64,000 nucleotides of DNA from Bradyrhizobium agreste (GTDB lineage Bacteria; Pseudomonadota; Alphaproteobacteria; Rhizobiales; Xanthobacteraceae), in assembly GCF_016031625.1 (NCBI RefSeq), contig NZ_JACCHP010000010.1:145826-209825 (forward strand), given 5' to 3'. Below the pieces are notes generated by a model. It made no database searches. It was not told where the DNA came from and saw only the letters and a program-made list of their open reading frames with translations. Positions 34,913 through 42,577 of this stretch are shown here, one piece after another (within the stretch, counting starts at the first letter, position 1; every line of letters begins with the position of its first letter). Position numbers and translations under genes: made by a program.

Positions 34913-36204
34913 GCGAGGCCGATACCGCCTGGATCGAGACTGCGCTGACCTCGGCGCGACCCCAGGCGGTCGGCGCGCTGCTGCGCTATTTCCGCGACCT
35001 CGATACGGCAGAGGAGGCCTTTCAGAACGCCTGCCTGCGCGCGCTCAAGACCTGGCCGCAGAACGGGCCGCCGCGCGATCCCGCGGCCTGGCTGATCATG
35101 GTCGGCCGCAACGTTGCGATCGACGAGGTGCGCCGCGCGCGGAGGCAGCAGCCGCTGCCCGAGGACGACCAGGCGATCTCCGATCTCGACGACGCCGAAG
35201 GCGAGCTCGCCGAGCGGCTCGACGGCTCGCACTATCGCGACGACATCTTGCGGCTGATGTTCATCTGCTGCCATCCGGGGCTGCCGGCGACGCAGCAGAT
35301 CGCGCTGGCGCTGCGCATCGTCTCGGGCCTCACGGTGAAGCAGATCGCCCGCGCGTTCCTGGTCTCAGAAGCGGCGATGGAGCAGCGCATCACGCGTGCC
35401 AAGGCAAAGGTCGCCGAGGCCGGGACGCCGTTCGAGGCGCCCGGCGCCGTCGAGCGCTCCGAACGGCTCGCCGGTGTCGCGGCGATGATCTACCTGATCT
35501 TCAACGAAGGTTATTCCGCGAGCGGCGACACCGCGGAGATCAGGAAGCCGCTGTGCGAAGAGGCGATCCGACTGGCGCGGCTGCTGCTGCGGCTGTTTCC
35601 GAGCGAGCCGGAGATCATGGGCTTGACGGCGCTGATCCTGTTGCAGCACGCGCGCAGCGCCGCGCGCTTTGCCGAGGACGGATCGCTGATCCTGCTGGAC
35701 GATCAGGATCGTTCCTTGTGGAACGGCACCATGATTGCGGAGGGGCTCGCGCTGATCGACAAAGCGATGCGTCACCGCCGCAGCGGGCCCTACCAGATCC
35801 AGGCCGCGATCGCCGCGCTGCATGCGCGCGCGGCAACGCCCGAGGAGACCGACTGGACCGAGATCGACCTGCTCTACGGCGCGCTCGAAGTGGTGCAGCC
35901 CTCGCCGGTGGTGACGCTCAACCGGGCGGTCGCGGTCTCCAAGGTGCGCGGGCCGCAGGCCGCGCTCGAGCTGATCGAGCCGCTGGCGCCGAAGCTCGCC
36001 AATTATTTCCATTTCTACGGCGTGCGCGGCGCCTTCCTGATGCAGCTCGGCCGCAACGACGAAGCCCGAATCGCATTCGACCGCGCCATCGCGCTCGCCA
36101 ATACCTCGGCCGAAGCCGCCCACATCCGCATGCATCTCGATCGCCTGATCCGGGACAGCCAGCCGAAGGGAGCCGATGCGCGGCAGGGCGCGAAGGCGAC
36201 ATAG
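34909..36204 (+). CDS. ECF sigma factor of the ECF42 type with C-terminal TPR-like extension
   Basis: A 431-residue sigma factor, more than twice the size of a simple ECF sigma. It has a sigma-2 region (about residues 12-85, AEEAFQNACLRALKTWP) and a sigma-4 region (about 115-165, GLTVKQIARAFLVSEAAMEQRITRAK). A long helical extension begins with the YLIFNEGYSASGD motif typical of ECF42. There is no anti-sigma gene nearby; in this group the C-terminal extension is thought to regulate activity. GTG start with GGAGG 8 nt upstream. Promoter P1 in front suggests autoregulation. Confidence 0.93.
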   Translation: MSEADTAWIETALTSARPQAVGALLRYFRDLDTAEEAFQNACLRALKTWPQNGPPRDPAAWLIMVGRNVAIDEVRRARRQQPLPEDDQAISDLDDAEGELAERLDGSHYRDDILRLMFICCHPGLPATQQIALALRIVSGLTVKQIARAFLVSEAAMEQRITRAKAKVAEAGTPFEAPGAVERSERLAGVAAMIYLIFNEGYSASGDTAEIRKPLCEEAIRLARLLLRLFPSEPEIMGLTALILLQHARSAARFAEDGSLILLDDQDRSLWNGTMIAEGLALIDKAMRHRRSGPYQIQAAIAALHARAATPEETDWTEIDLLYGALEVVQPSPVVTLNRAVAVSKVRGPQAALELIEPLAPKLANYFHFYGVRGAFLMQLGRNDEARIAFDRAIALANTSAEAAHIRMHLDRLIRDSQPKGADARQGAKAT

Positions 36205-36222
36205 GCGCATCTGCCTCCACAT

Positions 36223-36308
36223 CGTCATGCCCGGGCTTGTCCCGGGCATCCACGGTCTTTCCCTCCGCGCCAAGAACGTGGATGGCCGGGACAAGCCCGG
36301 CCATGACG
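36223..36308. repeat. palindromic interspersed repeat (CGTCATGCCCGGG type)
   Basis: 86-bp element with near-perfect inverted ends (CGTCATGCCCGGGCTTGTCC... against ...GGACAAGCCCGGCCATGACG) and an inner CATCCACG/CGTGGATG pair. It belongs to a dispersed hairpin family related to that at 40680-40722. It lies between the sigma gene and promoter P2 and could act as a Rho-type or hairpin barrier. Confidence 0.8.
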
Positions 36309-36344
36309 TGGGGTGGGCAGTGCGCTAAAGAATTTCTGTCCCTT

Positions 36345-36373
36345 TGTCGGCTCCTGCCGTTCCCCTTCGTCTT
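36345..36373 (+). promoter_or_regulatory. ECF42-type promoter P2 (TGTCGGC-N16-CGTCTT)
   Basis: TGTCGGC at 36345 and CGTCTT at 36368, the same blocks and spacing as P1 and P3, 30 nt (measured from CGTCTT) before the SRPBCC gene start. It provides independent expression of the SRPBCC-VOC pair beyond the repeat at 36223-36308. Confidence 0.8.
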
Positions 36374-36397
36374 AATCCCGTACCAGGGGAGCCATCC

Positions 36398-36937
36398 ATG
36401 ATGAAAGCCATTGCCGTCATCGCCATCGTTCTCGCCGTCGGCCTTGCCGCGGTCTTCGGTTTTGCCCTGACGAAACCCGATACGTTTCGCGTCGAGCGCT
36501 CGCTCGCGGTAAAGGCGCCGGCCGCTGCGATCTATCCGTTGGTTGCCGATTTCCATCGCTGGACCGCCTGGTCGCCCTATGAGACCCGCGATCCCGCCAT
36601 GAAGCGGTCGTTCGGCGGAACCGCGGCGGGGAAGGGGGCGACCTATGCCTGGGACGGCAACAACAATGTCGGCGCCGGCCATATGGAGATCCTCGAGGCG
36701 AACGGGCCCACCAAACTCCGCATCAAGCTCGATTTCGAGCGGCCGTTCGAAGGCCACAACACCGCCGAGTTCACCTTTGTGCCGCAAGGCGATGCCACAC
36801 TCGTCACATGGGCGATGTACGGTCCGGCCCCGTTCCTGTCCAAGCTGATGCAGGTGTTCATCAACATGGACAGCATGATCGGCAACGATTTCGAGGCGGG
36901 CCTCGCCGGCCTGAAGAAGCTCACCGAGACGCAATAA
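36398..36937 (+). CDS. SRPBCC-family protein with N-terminal membrane anchor
   Basis: A 179-residue protein with a hydrophobic N-terminal helix (residues 3-23) followed by an SRPBCC/polyketide-cyclase-like domain (ERSLAVKAPAAAIYPLVADFHRWTAWSPYE, then LRIKLDFERPF). Such domains bind hydrophobic ligands in a helix-grip pocket. GGGGAG lies before the ATG; a second ATG follows immediately. It is paired with a VOC protein and preceded by ECF42-type promoter P2, so it belongs to the sigma regulon. Confidence 0.88.
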   Translation: MMKAIAVIAIVLAVGLAAVFGFALTKPDTFRVERSLAVKAPAAAIYPLVADFHRWTAWSPYETRDPAMKRSFGGTAAGKGATYAWDGNNNVGAGHMEILEANGPTKLRIKLDFERPFEGHNTAEFTFVPQGDATLVTWAMYGPAPFLSKLMQVFINMDSMIGNDFEAGLAGLKKLTETQ

Positions 36938-36967
36938 GCTTCACTGCCAACGAAGAGGAGAGAAACG

Positions 36968-37381
36968 ATGCTCAATCCTTATCTGTTCTACCAGGACAAT
37001 TGCGAAGCGGCGTTCAACTATTACGCCAAGGTTCTCGGCGGCAAGATCGACGCGATGATGCGCGCATCGGATGCTCCGCCGGAGATGCCGGCCGCGCCCG
37101 GCCGGGAGAAGATGATCATGCACGCCCGCATGACGCTCCCGGACGGCAGCGTGCTGATGGCCTCCGACGCGCCGGCCGAGCACTTTCACAAGCCGCAGGG
37201 CTTCTCGATCTCGCTCACGGTCAAGGACCCCGCAGATGGCGAGCGCAAGTTCAACGCCCTCGCCGATGGCGGCAGCGTCACCATGCCGTTCAGCAAGACG
37301 TTCTGGGCCAAGGGCTTTGGCATGTGCGTCGACAGGTTCGGCATTCCCTGGATGGTGAATTGCCCGGCCGAGGGCATGTGA
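36968..37381 (+). CDS. VOC-family (PhnB/glyoxalase-like) protein
   Basis: A 137-residue vicinal-oxygen-chelate protein of the PhnB-like group (LNPYLFYQDNCEAAFNYYAKVLGGK start, PWMVNCP end). The usual role is metal-assisted chemistry or binding on small molecules; substrate unknown. GAGGAGAG precedes the ATG. It is the second gene behind promoter P2. PhnB-like, DGPF and SRPBCC proteins commonly occur together near ECF sigma factors. Confidence 0.88.
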   Translation: MLNPYLFYQDNCEAAFNYYAKVLGGKIDAMMRASDAPPEMPAAPGREKMIMHARMTLPDGSVLMASDAPAEHFHKPQGFSISLTVKDPADGERKFNALADGGSVTMPFSKTFWAKGFGMCVDRFGIPWMVNCPAEGM

Positions 37382-37485
37382 CGGGCGCGACCGCGCTTCG
37401 TCGCGTTGCGATCCCCTCTCTCCGATGCTGCGGGAGAGGGGACGTACGCATCGTTACGTCACGCGCCGATCTGCCGTTTCTCCTC

Positions 37486-37836
37486 TCACCGGATTGATCC
37501 GGTGACGTCCTCGCGCGGCGGCGACGATTCCACGCAACGAGGACAGATCACAAGCTTGGCGCCGAGTTTCCTGTCGTTCTCCGCCTGTATCTCGTCTTGG
37601 ACCGCCCACCACGCCTCGGAATATGGGCGCAATGTGCCGAGCACCCTTTCCCGCTCCTGATTGGGATCGCTTGCGGCCGGCGCGCCGGTCGTGACGCGCC
37701 GCTTCGCGACATGCGTACGGTTCGGATCCTTGCCAAGACCATCCCATGCGACGGCGCGGCGTTCCTGCGCCGGCGCCTCTGCGCATCCGATCAGCGCTGT
37801 GCAAAAAGTAAGCAGGATGAAGCCGTGTCGAATCAT
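37486..37836 (-). CDS. small hypothetical lipoprotein
   Basis: A 116-residue product with a lipoprotein signal peptide (hydrophobic residues about 5-17, lipobox ALIGC). The mature part is basic, with a CPRC pair near the C-terminus, possibly metal-binding. Start chosen at 37836 because it places the signal peptide at the N-terminus. I do not recognise a functional family. Confidence 0.65.
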   Translation of the reverse strand: MIRHGFILLTFCTALIGCAEAPAQERRAVAWDGLGKDPNRTHVAKRRVTTGAPAASDPNQERERVLGTLRPYSEAWWAVQDEIQAENDRKLGAKLVICPRCVESSPPREDVTGSIR

Positions 37837-38114
37837 GCCCGGGCTTTTGCCTCCATAAGCGGCGCGCAGAATCGGCGTGAGACACGCGCATCGTCGGTTC
37901 AATGGAACTCAAGGCAAAACGAGCTTGCCGGCATGGCCGAATATGAGTCGTGCTTTCGCACCACTTTGCGGACGCAGTGAGGCCGCTTCGTGAAGCGAGC
38001 TGCATCGCACAACAATTGGCGCAATATTGGGCTGTGCTCTGCACGCGAGAATCGTTATTTATGAGTCATAAAAGCTACAAACTGGGATGGACGTCACTTG
38101 GAAGGGAGCGACCG

Positions 38115-38207
38115 ATGGCGGCGGCGCTACAGATCAATTTTGCTCTCTGGGGAATGCTCATTTGCGCCAGCGCAAAGCTGGCACCGGTGATCCAGACTCT
38201 CTTTTGA
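38115..38207 (+). CDS. putative 30-residue hydrophobic small protein
   Basis: A very short frame with a good ribosome site (GAAGGGAGCG about 7 nt upstream of the ATG) and a product that is nearly all one amphipathic/hydrophobic segment (LQINFALWGMLICASAKLAP). It lies alone in a gap between two minus-strand genes. It may be a membrane-associated small protein; evidence is the ribosome site and composition only. Confidence 0.4.
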   Translation: MAAALQINFALWGMLICASAKLAPVIQTLF

Positions 38208-38240
38208 GAGCGGCCAGCGCTTTGGCGGCTGCCAGCTGCA

Positions 38241-38678
38241 TCAGCGGCAACGCGGATAGATCGCGGCGAGATCACGCCCCTTCAACAGCAGCAACCGCGA
38301 GGTCAGACCGCCACGGCGGCTGATCCAGGCGCGCACCGGGCCGGGATAGGCGGCAAGCACCGCGACCGAAGCTTCCGGCTCGGCATAGAAGCGGCCGCGC
38401 CGGTCCACCGAGCGCGCAGCATGGAAGCCGAGCACGGCGCGCTTGGTGACGCAGATGCGCTCGCCCGGCACGATGCTCAGCACCAGCGTGCAGGCCGACA
38501 GGCAGGGGCCGTCGATCACCACGCGCTCGCCACTCTCGCGCACTTTCTCGAACAGATCGAGGAACGGCCCGACCTCTCCGCCAGGGGATTGGATGATGCG
38601 GATCTCGGCCGCAGCGGGCGACACGGCGAGCAGCGCGCATGCAAGCATCAGGGCTTTGAGGAAGGTGATGCGTTGCAT
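38241..38678 (-). CDS. exported ClpP/crotonase-fold-like protein
   Basis: A 145-residue protein with a Sec signal peptide (residues 1 to about 24, SPAAAE) and a ClpP-like core: the GGEVGPFLDLFEKVRESGERVV strand-helix, a putative nucleophile Ser in PCLSACT (S61) and a downstream His in LGFHAAR (H86). It resembles the predicted periplasmic COG3904 group. The catalytic Asp is not obvious. GGAGGAAAG before the ATG supports the start. Function unknown; a periplasmic peptidase or binding relative is possible. Confidence 0.75.
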   Translation of the reverse strand: MQRITFLKALMLACALLAVSPAAAEIRIIQSPGGEVGPFLDLFEKVRESGERVVIDGPCLSACTLVLSIVPGERICVTKRAVLGFHAARSVDRRGRFYAEPEASVAVLAAYPGPVRAWISRRGGLTSRLLLLKGRDLAAIYPRCR

Positions 38679-38700
38679 GAACTTTCCTCCAACTCGATTC

Positions 38701-38791
38701 CGTAGGGTGGGCCAAGCGTAGCGTGCCCACCATCCGCAAACTTGGGATCGATGGTGGGCACGGCGCGTTGCGCCTTTGCCCAACCTACAAT
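38701..38791. repeat. interspersed repeat (GTAGGGTGGGC type)
   Basis: 91-bp element starting CGTAGGGTGGGC and ending GCCCAACCTAC, with inner inverted GTGCCCACCAT/ATGGTGGGCAC arms. A related, partial form lies at 59099-59191. It covers the gap between the ClpP-like gene and the SDR gene. Confidence 0.8.
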
Positions 38792-38798
38792 CCTGTGC

Positions 38799-39587
38799 CT
38801 ACCCGTTGCGCCGTTGCCCGCGCAGCGTCGGCAGGCCGATACCCGCCGCATCGAAGCCGCCGTCCACGGCCAAAATTTGGCCGGTGATGTAGCTGGCGCG
38901 GCCCGAGCACAGGAAATAGATCGCTTCCGCGAGTTCCTCTTCCAGGCCGTAGCGGTTGAGCGGAATGGCGTCGTGATAGTCGGCGCGGATCTCCTTGGTG
39001 TGCACCTGCTTCGCCATCGCGGTGTCGACCGGTCCGGGTGCGACCGCGTTGACGCGGATGTTGAGGGAGGCGAGCTCGACCGCGAGCTGCTTGGTGAGGT
39101 GCGCAAGGCCCGCCTTGCTGGTGCCGTAGGCCGAGCGCAGCGTCGAAGCGCGCACGGCCGAGATCGAGGTGATGTTGACGATGGCGCCGCCACCGCCGTC
39201 GCGCATCAAGGGAACCGCCGCCTTGGTGCAGAAAAACGGGCCGGTGAGGTTGACCTCGAGCACGCGGCGCCAGTCGGCATCCGACGTCTCCATCAGCGGC
39301 GCGAACACTGCGATGCCGGCATTGTTGACCAGCGCATCCAGCCGGCCGAACCGCCGCTCGAGTCCCTTCATCGCATCGCGGACTGCGGCCGCGTTCGAAA
39401 CGTCGCAGGTGAGCGCCAGCGTCGCCCCACTCTGGCCGATCTCGGCAACCGCCCGGCCGAGCAGCTCCCTCTCGATGTCGAGCAGCGCCACGCGCCAGCC
39501 CTCGGCCAGGAACTTCTTCGCGGTCGCAAGCCCGATGCCGCGTGCGGCTCCGGTGACGAGGGCGACTTGTTGCGGGGCTTGCGGCAT
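38799..39587 (-). CDS. short-chain dehydrogenase/reductase
   Basis: A 262-residue SDR with TGAARGIG, NNAG, catalytic Ser in NITSISA and YGTSK (Tyr-x3-Lys). The C-terminal block ASYITGQILAVDGG is typical of 3-oxoacyl-ACP reductase-like SDRs. Substrate unknown. It is transcribed away from the YciI gene behind promoter P3. Confidence 0.92.
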   Translation of the reverse strand: MPQAPQQVALVTGAARGIGLATAKKFLAEGWRVALLDIERELLGRAVAEIGQSGATLALTCDVSNAAAVRDAMKGLERRFGRLDALVNNAGIAVFAPLMETSDADWRRVLEVNLTGPFFCTKAAVPLMRDGGGGAIVNITSISAVRASTLRSAYGTSKAGLAHLTKQLAVELASLNIRVNAVAPGPVDTAMAKQVHTKEIRADYHDAIPLNRYGLEEELAEAIYFLCSGRASYITGQILAVDGGFDAAGIGLPTLRGQRRNG

Positions 39588-39753
39588 TGGCTGATCTGTC
39601 CTGTGTCCGGGAGCGGCGCGCGAGAGCGCCGGCCCCTTTTACTGCGCTTTCGTTTCGGCATGAAAGGCCTCGAACCGTGCCGATCCAGCCCGGTGCGGCC
39701 CAGAATGCGCCGGCCGCGGCCGCACTGCGGCCGGCAAATAAATCCCGTCCCGC

Positions 39754-39782
39754 TGTCGGCCCGGCAGAAGGTCGTTCGTCTT
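39754..39782 (+). promoter_or_regulatory. ECF42-type promoter P3 (TGTCGGC-N16-CGTCTT)
   Basis: TGTCGGC at 39754 and CGTCTT at 39777, matching P1 and P2 in both blocks and spacing. It precedes the two-gene YciI unit, with a leader of about 50-80 nt depending on the start codon used. Confidence 0.78.
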
Positions 39783-39857
39783 GGAGGGGACGCGGGCCAG
39801 CCGTCTCCGCCCGCAGCACATATCGGAATGATTGCGACCAACGAGGAAGTCCATGCG

Positions 39858-40250
39858 ATGCTGATGATCCCGCTCGGCTACGAGAACGCGCCGCCGGAGG
39901 TGCAGCTCGATCCCGAGCGCGTTGCGGCGATGATGCGCTACAACGAGGCGCTGAAGGATGCGGGCGTGCTGATCACGCTGGACGGGCTGCACCCGCCGTC
40001 AACCGGCGCGCGCGTCTCGTTCGCGACCGGCAAGCCCATCGTCACCGACGGTCCCTTCGCGGAGGCCAAGGAAGTCCTGGGCGGTTATTGGATGATCGAG
40101 GTCGCCTCGCGCGAGGAGGCGATCGCCTGGGCCAAGAAGTGCCCGGCCTCGCCGAACGAAATTATCGAGATCCGGCAGGTGCAGGAGATGAGCGATTTTC
40201 CGCCCGACGTGCAGCAGGCCGCCGCCGGGTTTGGCGATCTGAAAAGGTAG
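39858..40250 (+). CDS. YciI-like (DGPF) protein
   Basis: A roughly 130-residue YciI-family protein with VTDGPFAEAKEVLGGYWMI, the classical DGPF motif, and the C-terminal NEIIEIRQVQEM block. The start is uncertain. An ATG at 39853 is better placed after GAGGA but shifts out of frame after two codons; in-frame ATGs are at 39858 and 39828. The sequence ATGCGATGCTGATGATCCC looks like the family start (M-R-F-M-L-M-I-P) with a few bases lost. It is behind promoter P3, so it belongs to the ECF42 set. Confidence 0.85.
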   Translation: MLMIPLGYENAPPEVQLDPERVAAMMRYNEALKDAGVLITLDGLHPPSTGARVSFATGKPIVTDGPFAEAKEVLGGYWMIEVASREEAIAWAKKCPASPNEIIEIRQVQEMSDFPPDVQQAAAGFGDLKR

Positions 40251-40301
40251 ACGAGACAGCCGCTACCCGATGTTCCGATCAATCAACCACAGGAGATATC
40301 C

Positions 40302-40667
40302 ATGAGCACCGAAAACAAATTCCTCGCCATCTATCTCGGCAGCATGACCGGATCGAAAATGGCCGCGTGGCGCGCGCTGCCGGAGGCCGAACGGAAGGCG
40401 AAGGAGCAGGAGGGCATGGCCGCCTGGCACGGCTGGGTCGAGAAGCACAAAGCCGTGATCGTGGAGATGGGCGGTCCGCTCGGCAAGACCCGCAGGATCG
40501 ACGGGAGCGGCATCACCGAGGTCAGCAACGCGCTGACGGGTTTCACGGTGGTGCGCGCCGGCTCGCAGGAGGAAGCTGCAAAGCTGTTCGAGAACCACCC
40601 GCATTTTGCGATCTTCCCGGGCGAGGCGATCGAGGTCATGCCCGTGCTGCCGATTCCGCAGATGTAG
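40302..40667 (+). CDS. YciI-related protein
   Basis: A 121-residue YCII-related protein (FTVVRAGSQEEAAKLFENHPHFAIFPG, the conserved HPH segment being typical of this branch). The DGPF signature is replaced by GGPLGKTRRI. AGGAGATATCC lies before the ATG. It is 51 nt downstream of the previous YciI gene, probably on the same transcript. Confidence 0.87.
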   Translation: MSTENKFLAIYLGSMTGSKMAAWRALPEAERKAKEQEGMAAWHGWVEKHKAVIVEMGGPLGKTRRIDGSGITEVSNALTGFTVVRAGSQEEAAKLFENHPHFAIFPGEAIEVMPVLPIPQM

Positions 40668-40679
40668 CTTCCAGTGGAT

Positions 40680-40722
40680 CGTCATTCCGGGTTCGATGCT
40701 GGCGCATCGCCCCGGAATGACG
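40680..40722. repeat. palindromic interspersed repeat / hairpin
   Basis: A perfect 12-bp stem CGTCATTCCGGG/CCCGGAATGACG around a 19-nt loop, right after the YciI unit. It belongs to a dispersed hairpin family of Bradyrhizobium-type genomes and may also end transcription, though no T-run follows. Confidence 0.8.
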
Positions 40723-40776
40723 TGGAAATACGGATTAACCAATCCGGCCGCCGCTAGTGACCTTCACGCCCGCCTC

Positions 40777-40795
40777 ATGTAAAGGTCGTTCACAT
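40777..40795. promoter_or_regulatory. TetR operator copy 1, overlapping the TetR start codon
   Basis: The 19-mer ATGTAAAGGTCGTTCACAT is an imperfect dyad whose last bases include the ATG of the TetR gene (40794). It matches the 19-mer at 41602-41620 in 15 of 19 positions. Autorepression is inferred. Confidence 0.65.
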
Positions 40796-41534
40796 GAGCT
40801 GGCGCAAGGAGCAGCGCCGCGCCGAGCGCGGCTATCACCACGGCAATCTGAAGGAAGCCCTGTTGCAGGCGGCCCTCGGGCTGATCGCCGAGAAGGGGGC
40901 GGCCGGCTTCACCTTCGCCGATGCCGCGCGCATGGCCGGCGTCAGTGCGGCGGCGCCCTACCGGCACTTCCGCGACCGCGACGAGCTGCTGTCCTCGATC
41001 GCCCAGCGCGGTTTCGAGCAGTTCGAGGCGCGCCTGTCGGCGGCCTGGGACGACGGGCGGCCCGACACGGTCACCGCCTTCGAGCGCGTCGGCAAGGCCT
41101 ATCTCGCCTTCGCCCGCGAGGAGCCGGCCTTCTACAACGCGATGTTCGAATCGGGCGTGCCGGTCGATGCCAATGCCGCACTGCAGGCGGCCAGCGAACG
41201 CGCCTTCAACGTCATTCGAGCCGCAGCCGAGCGGCTCGCCGCACTGACGCCTCCCGGCACGCCCCGCCCGCCGGCGATGATGATGGCGCTGCACATCTGG
41301 TCGATGGCGCATGGCGTGGCCTCGCTGTTTTCCCGCGGCGATGCTGCGCGACGCAAGCTGCCGATGTCGCCGGACGAGCTGCTGGAGGCCGAGGTGCTGA
41401 TCTATCTGCGCGGCCTCGGCTTCCCGATCGACCGCCGTCCTCCGGCCAGAGGCGCCGAGCCGCCGCCGGTGCCGCCGGAGGCCCCCTCCGGTTCGGGCGT
41501 CCCTCCGGGCCGCCCCTGGGGCAAGCCGAAATGA
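40794..41534 (+). CDS. TetR-family transcriptional regulator
   Basis: A 246-residue TetR regulator with helix-turn-helix (AAGFTFADAARMAGVSAAAPYRHFRDRDELL, about residues 39-69) and a C-terminal ligand domain of the TetR_C_13/AcrR-like type. It ends in a Pro/Gly-rich tail (about 217-246) that is unusual for the family. An operator-like dyad covers its start codon, and a better copy of the same dyad lies before the DUF2852 gene downstream, its most likely target. Confidence 0.92.
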   Translation: MSWRKEQRRAERGYHHGNLKEALLQAALGLIAEKGAAGFTFADAARMAGVSAAAPYRHFRDRDELLSSIAQRGFEQFEARLSAAWDDGRPDTVTAFERVGKAYLAFAREEPAFYNAMFESGVPVDANAALQAASERAFNVIRAAAERLAALTPPGTPRPPAMMMALHIWSMAHGVASLFSRGDAARRKLPMSPDELLEAEVLIYLRGLGFPIDRRPPARGAEPPPVPPEAPSGSGVPPGRPWGKPK

Positions 41535-41601
41535 AGTTGCGCCAATAATCACGCGGGCGTGTCTGGCGGCCAGCTTGACAAAATCGCGGGATGGTCTAGC
41601 T

Positions 41602-41620
41602 ATGTAAATGTTATTTACAT
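41602..41620. promoter_or_regulatory. TetR operator copy 2, upstream of the DUF2852 gene
   Basis: ATGTAAAT-GTT-ATTTACAT is a perfect 8-bp inverted repeat with a 3-bp centre, 36 nt before the DUF2852 start. It matches the dyad over the TetR start at 40777-40795 in 15 of 19 positions. Confidence 0.75.
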
Positions 41621-41655
41621 TCACAACGGCGCTGGTGCCGTGATGGAGATGGGAA

Positions 41656-42147
41656 ATGGCCTACACCGCTGACGTCAATCGCTGGCGCGGCCCCTCGGAC
41701 CAATACCAACAGTACGAGCGGCCCCGCATGCTCGATACGCCTTGGCATCCCGGCTGGATCGCCGTGACCATTCTCGGCTTCATCATCTGGTGGCCGATCG
41801 GACTTGCCCTTCTATTTTTCACACTCGGGAGCAGAAGAATGTCGTGCTGGAGCCACCAGGATCGCTGGCAGAACAAGATGGAAAAGATGCAGTACAAGAT
41901 GGACCGCATGCGCGACCGCATGGAGCGCCGCGGCTTCGGCTTTGGCTTCGGCCCGCCGTCCTCCGGCAACCGCGCCTTCGACGAATATCGCGCCGAGACG
42001 CTGCAGCGGCTCGAGGAAGAGCAGCGCGAGTTCAAGGATTTCCTGACCCGTCTGCGTCACGCCAAGGACAAGGAAGAGTTCGACCAGTTCATGGCGCAGC
42101 ACAGGACCCGTCCGACCCCGCCGCCGAACGACCAGCAGCAGGGTTGA
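41656..42147 (+). CDS. DUF2852 membrane protein
   Basis: A 163-residue DUF2852 protein. The N-terminal part has one transmembrane helix (about residues 33-57, WIAVTILGFIIWWPIGLAL). It is followed by a long charged region rich in Met/Arg/Lys (about 67-95), a phenylalanine/glycine stretch (GFGFGFG) and a Glu/Arg-rich helix likely to form a coiled coil (about 108-150). The family has no known function. A palindromic TetR operator precedes it and a strong terminator follows, so it is a single regulated gene. Confidence 0.9.
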   Translation: MAYTADVNRWRGPSDQYQQYERPRMLDTPWHPGWIAVTILGFIIWWPIGLALLFFTLGSRRMSCWSHQDRWQNKMEKMQYKMDRMRDRMERRGFGFGFGPPSSGNRAFDEYRAETLQRLEEEQREFKDFLTRLRHAKDKEEFDQFMAQHRTRPTPPPNDQQQG

Positions 42148-42210
42148 TCCGAAGAATTACACCTCTCAAAGCCTTCAGGCGCATGCCCCCAAAGTCCTGA
42201 TGGCCCCGAG

Positions 42211-42252
42211 CCGCCCGCCTGCGCAACCCGCAGGCGGGCGGTTTGGTTTTGG
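42211..42252 (+). terminator. Rho-independent terminator after DUF2852 gene
   Basis: A perfect 13-bp stem (CCGCCCGCCTGCG / CGCAGGCGGGCGG) with a 5-nt loop, followed by TTTGGTTTTGG. It ends transcription of the DUF2852 gene. Confidence 0.85.
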
Positions 42253-42331
42253 GAGACGAGAACCAACTGCCGACAATCCGACACCGAGACGTGCGCGCGC
42301 CATTTCAGTCCGCAGCGCTGCTCATGTCCGG

Positions 42332-42544
42332 ATGAGCCGCATCATGGACTTCATCACCCGCCTGCTGCTTGGCATCACCGCCTTCGCGGTGCTGGGCTAT
42401 ACCGGCTTCGTCTATGGCGGCTGCGCAGCGGATCCCGACTGCCATTTCGCCTCTGTGCCGGCGGGCGCGTGCTCTGTGGCGTTGATCACGCATATGTGCA
42501 GGGTCGGTAGAACCGGATCCGCGCCTGGCCCGACCAAGCCCTGA
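42332..42544 (+). CDS. small hypothetical membrane protein
   Basis: A roughly 70-residue product with one hydrophobic helix (ITRLLLGITAFAVLGYTGFVYGG) and several cysteines in the C-terminal part. Start may be 42332 or 42344. Not recognised. Length, hydrophobic helix and lack of competing genes are the only support. Confidence 0.45.
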   Translation: MSRIMDFITRLLLGITAFAVLGYTGFVYGGCAADPDCHFASVPAGACSVALITHMCRVGRTGSAPGPTKP

Positions 42545-42577
42545 CAGCACACTTCCCGCGCGCCAACAGGGCCGAAC

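Noticed and set aside
36223..36308. Palindrome as an insertion-sequence end or attachment site
   Set aside because: It resembles the short dispersed hairpin families seen several times in the window and has no adjacent recombinase.
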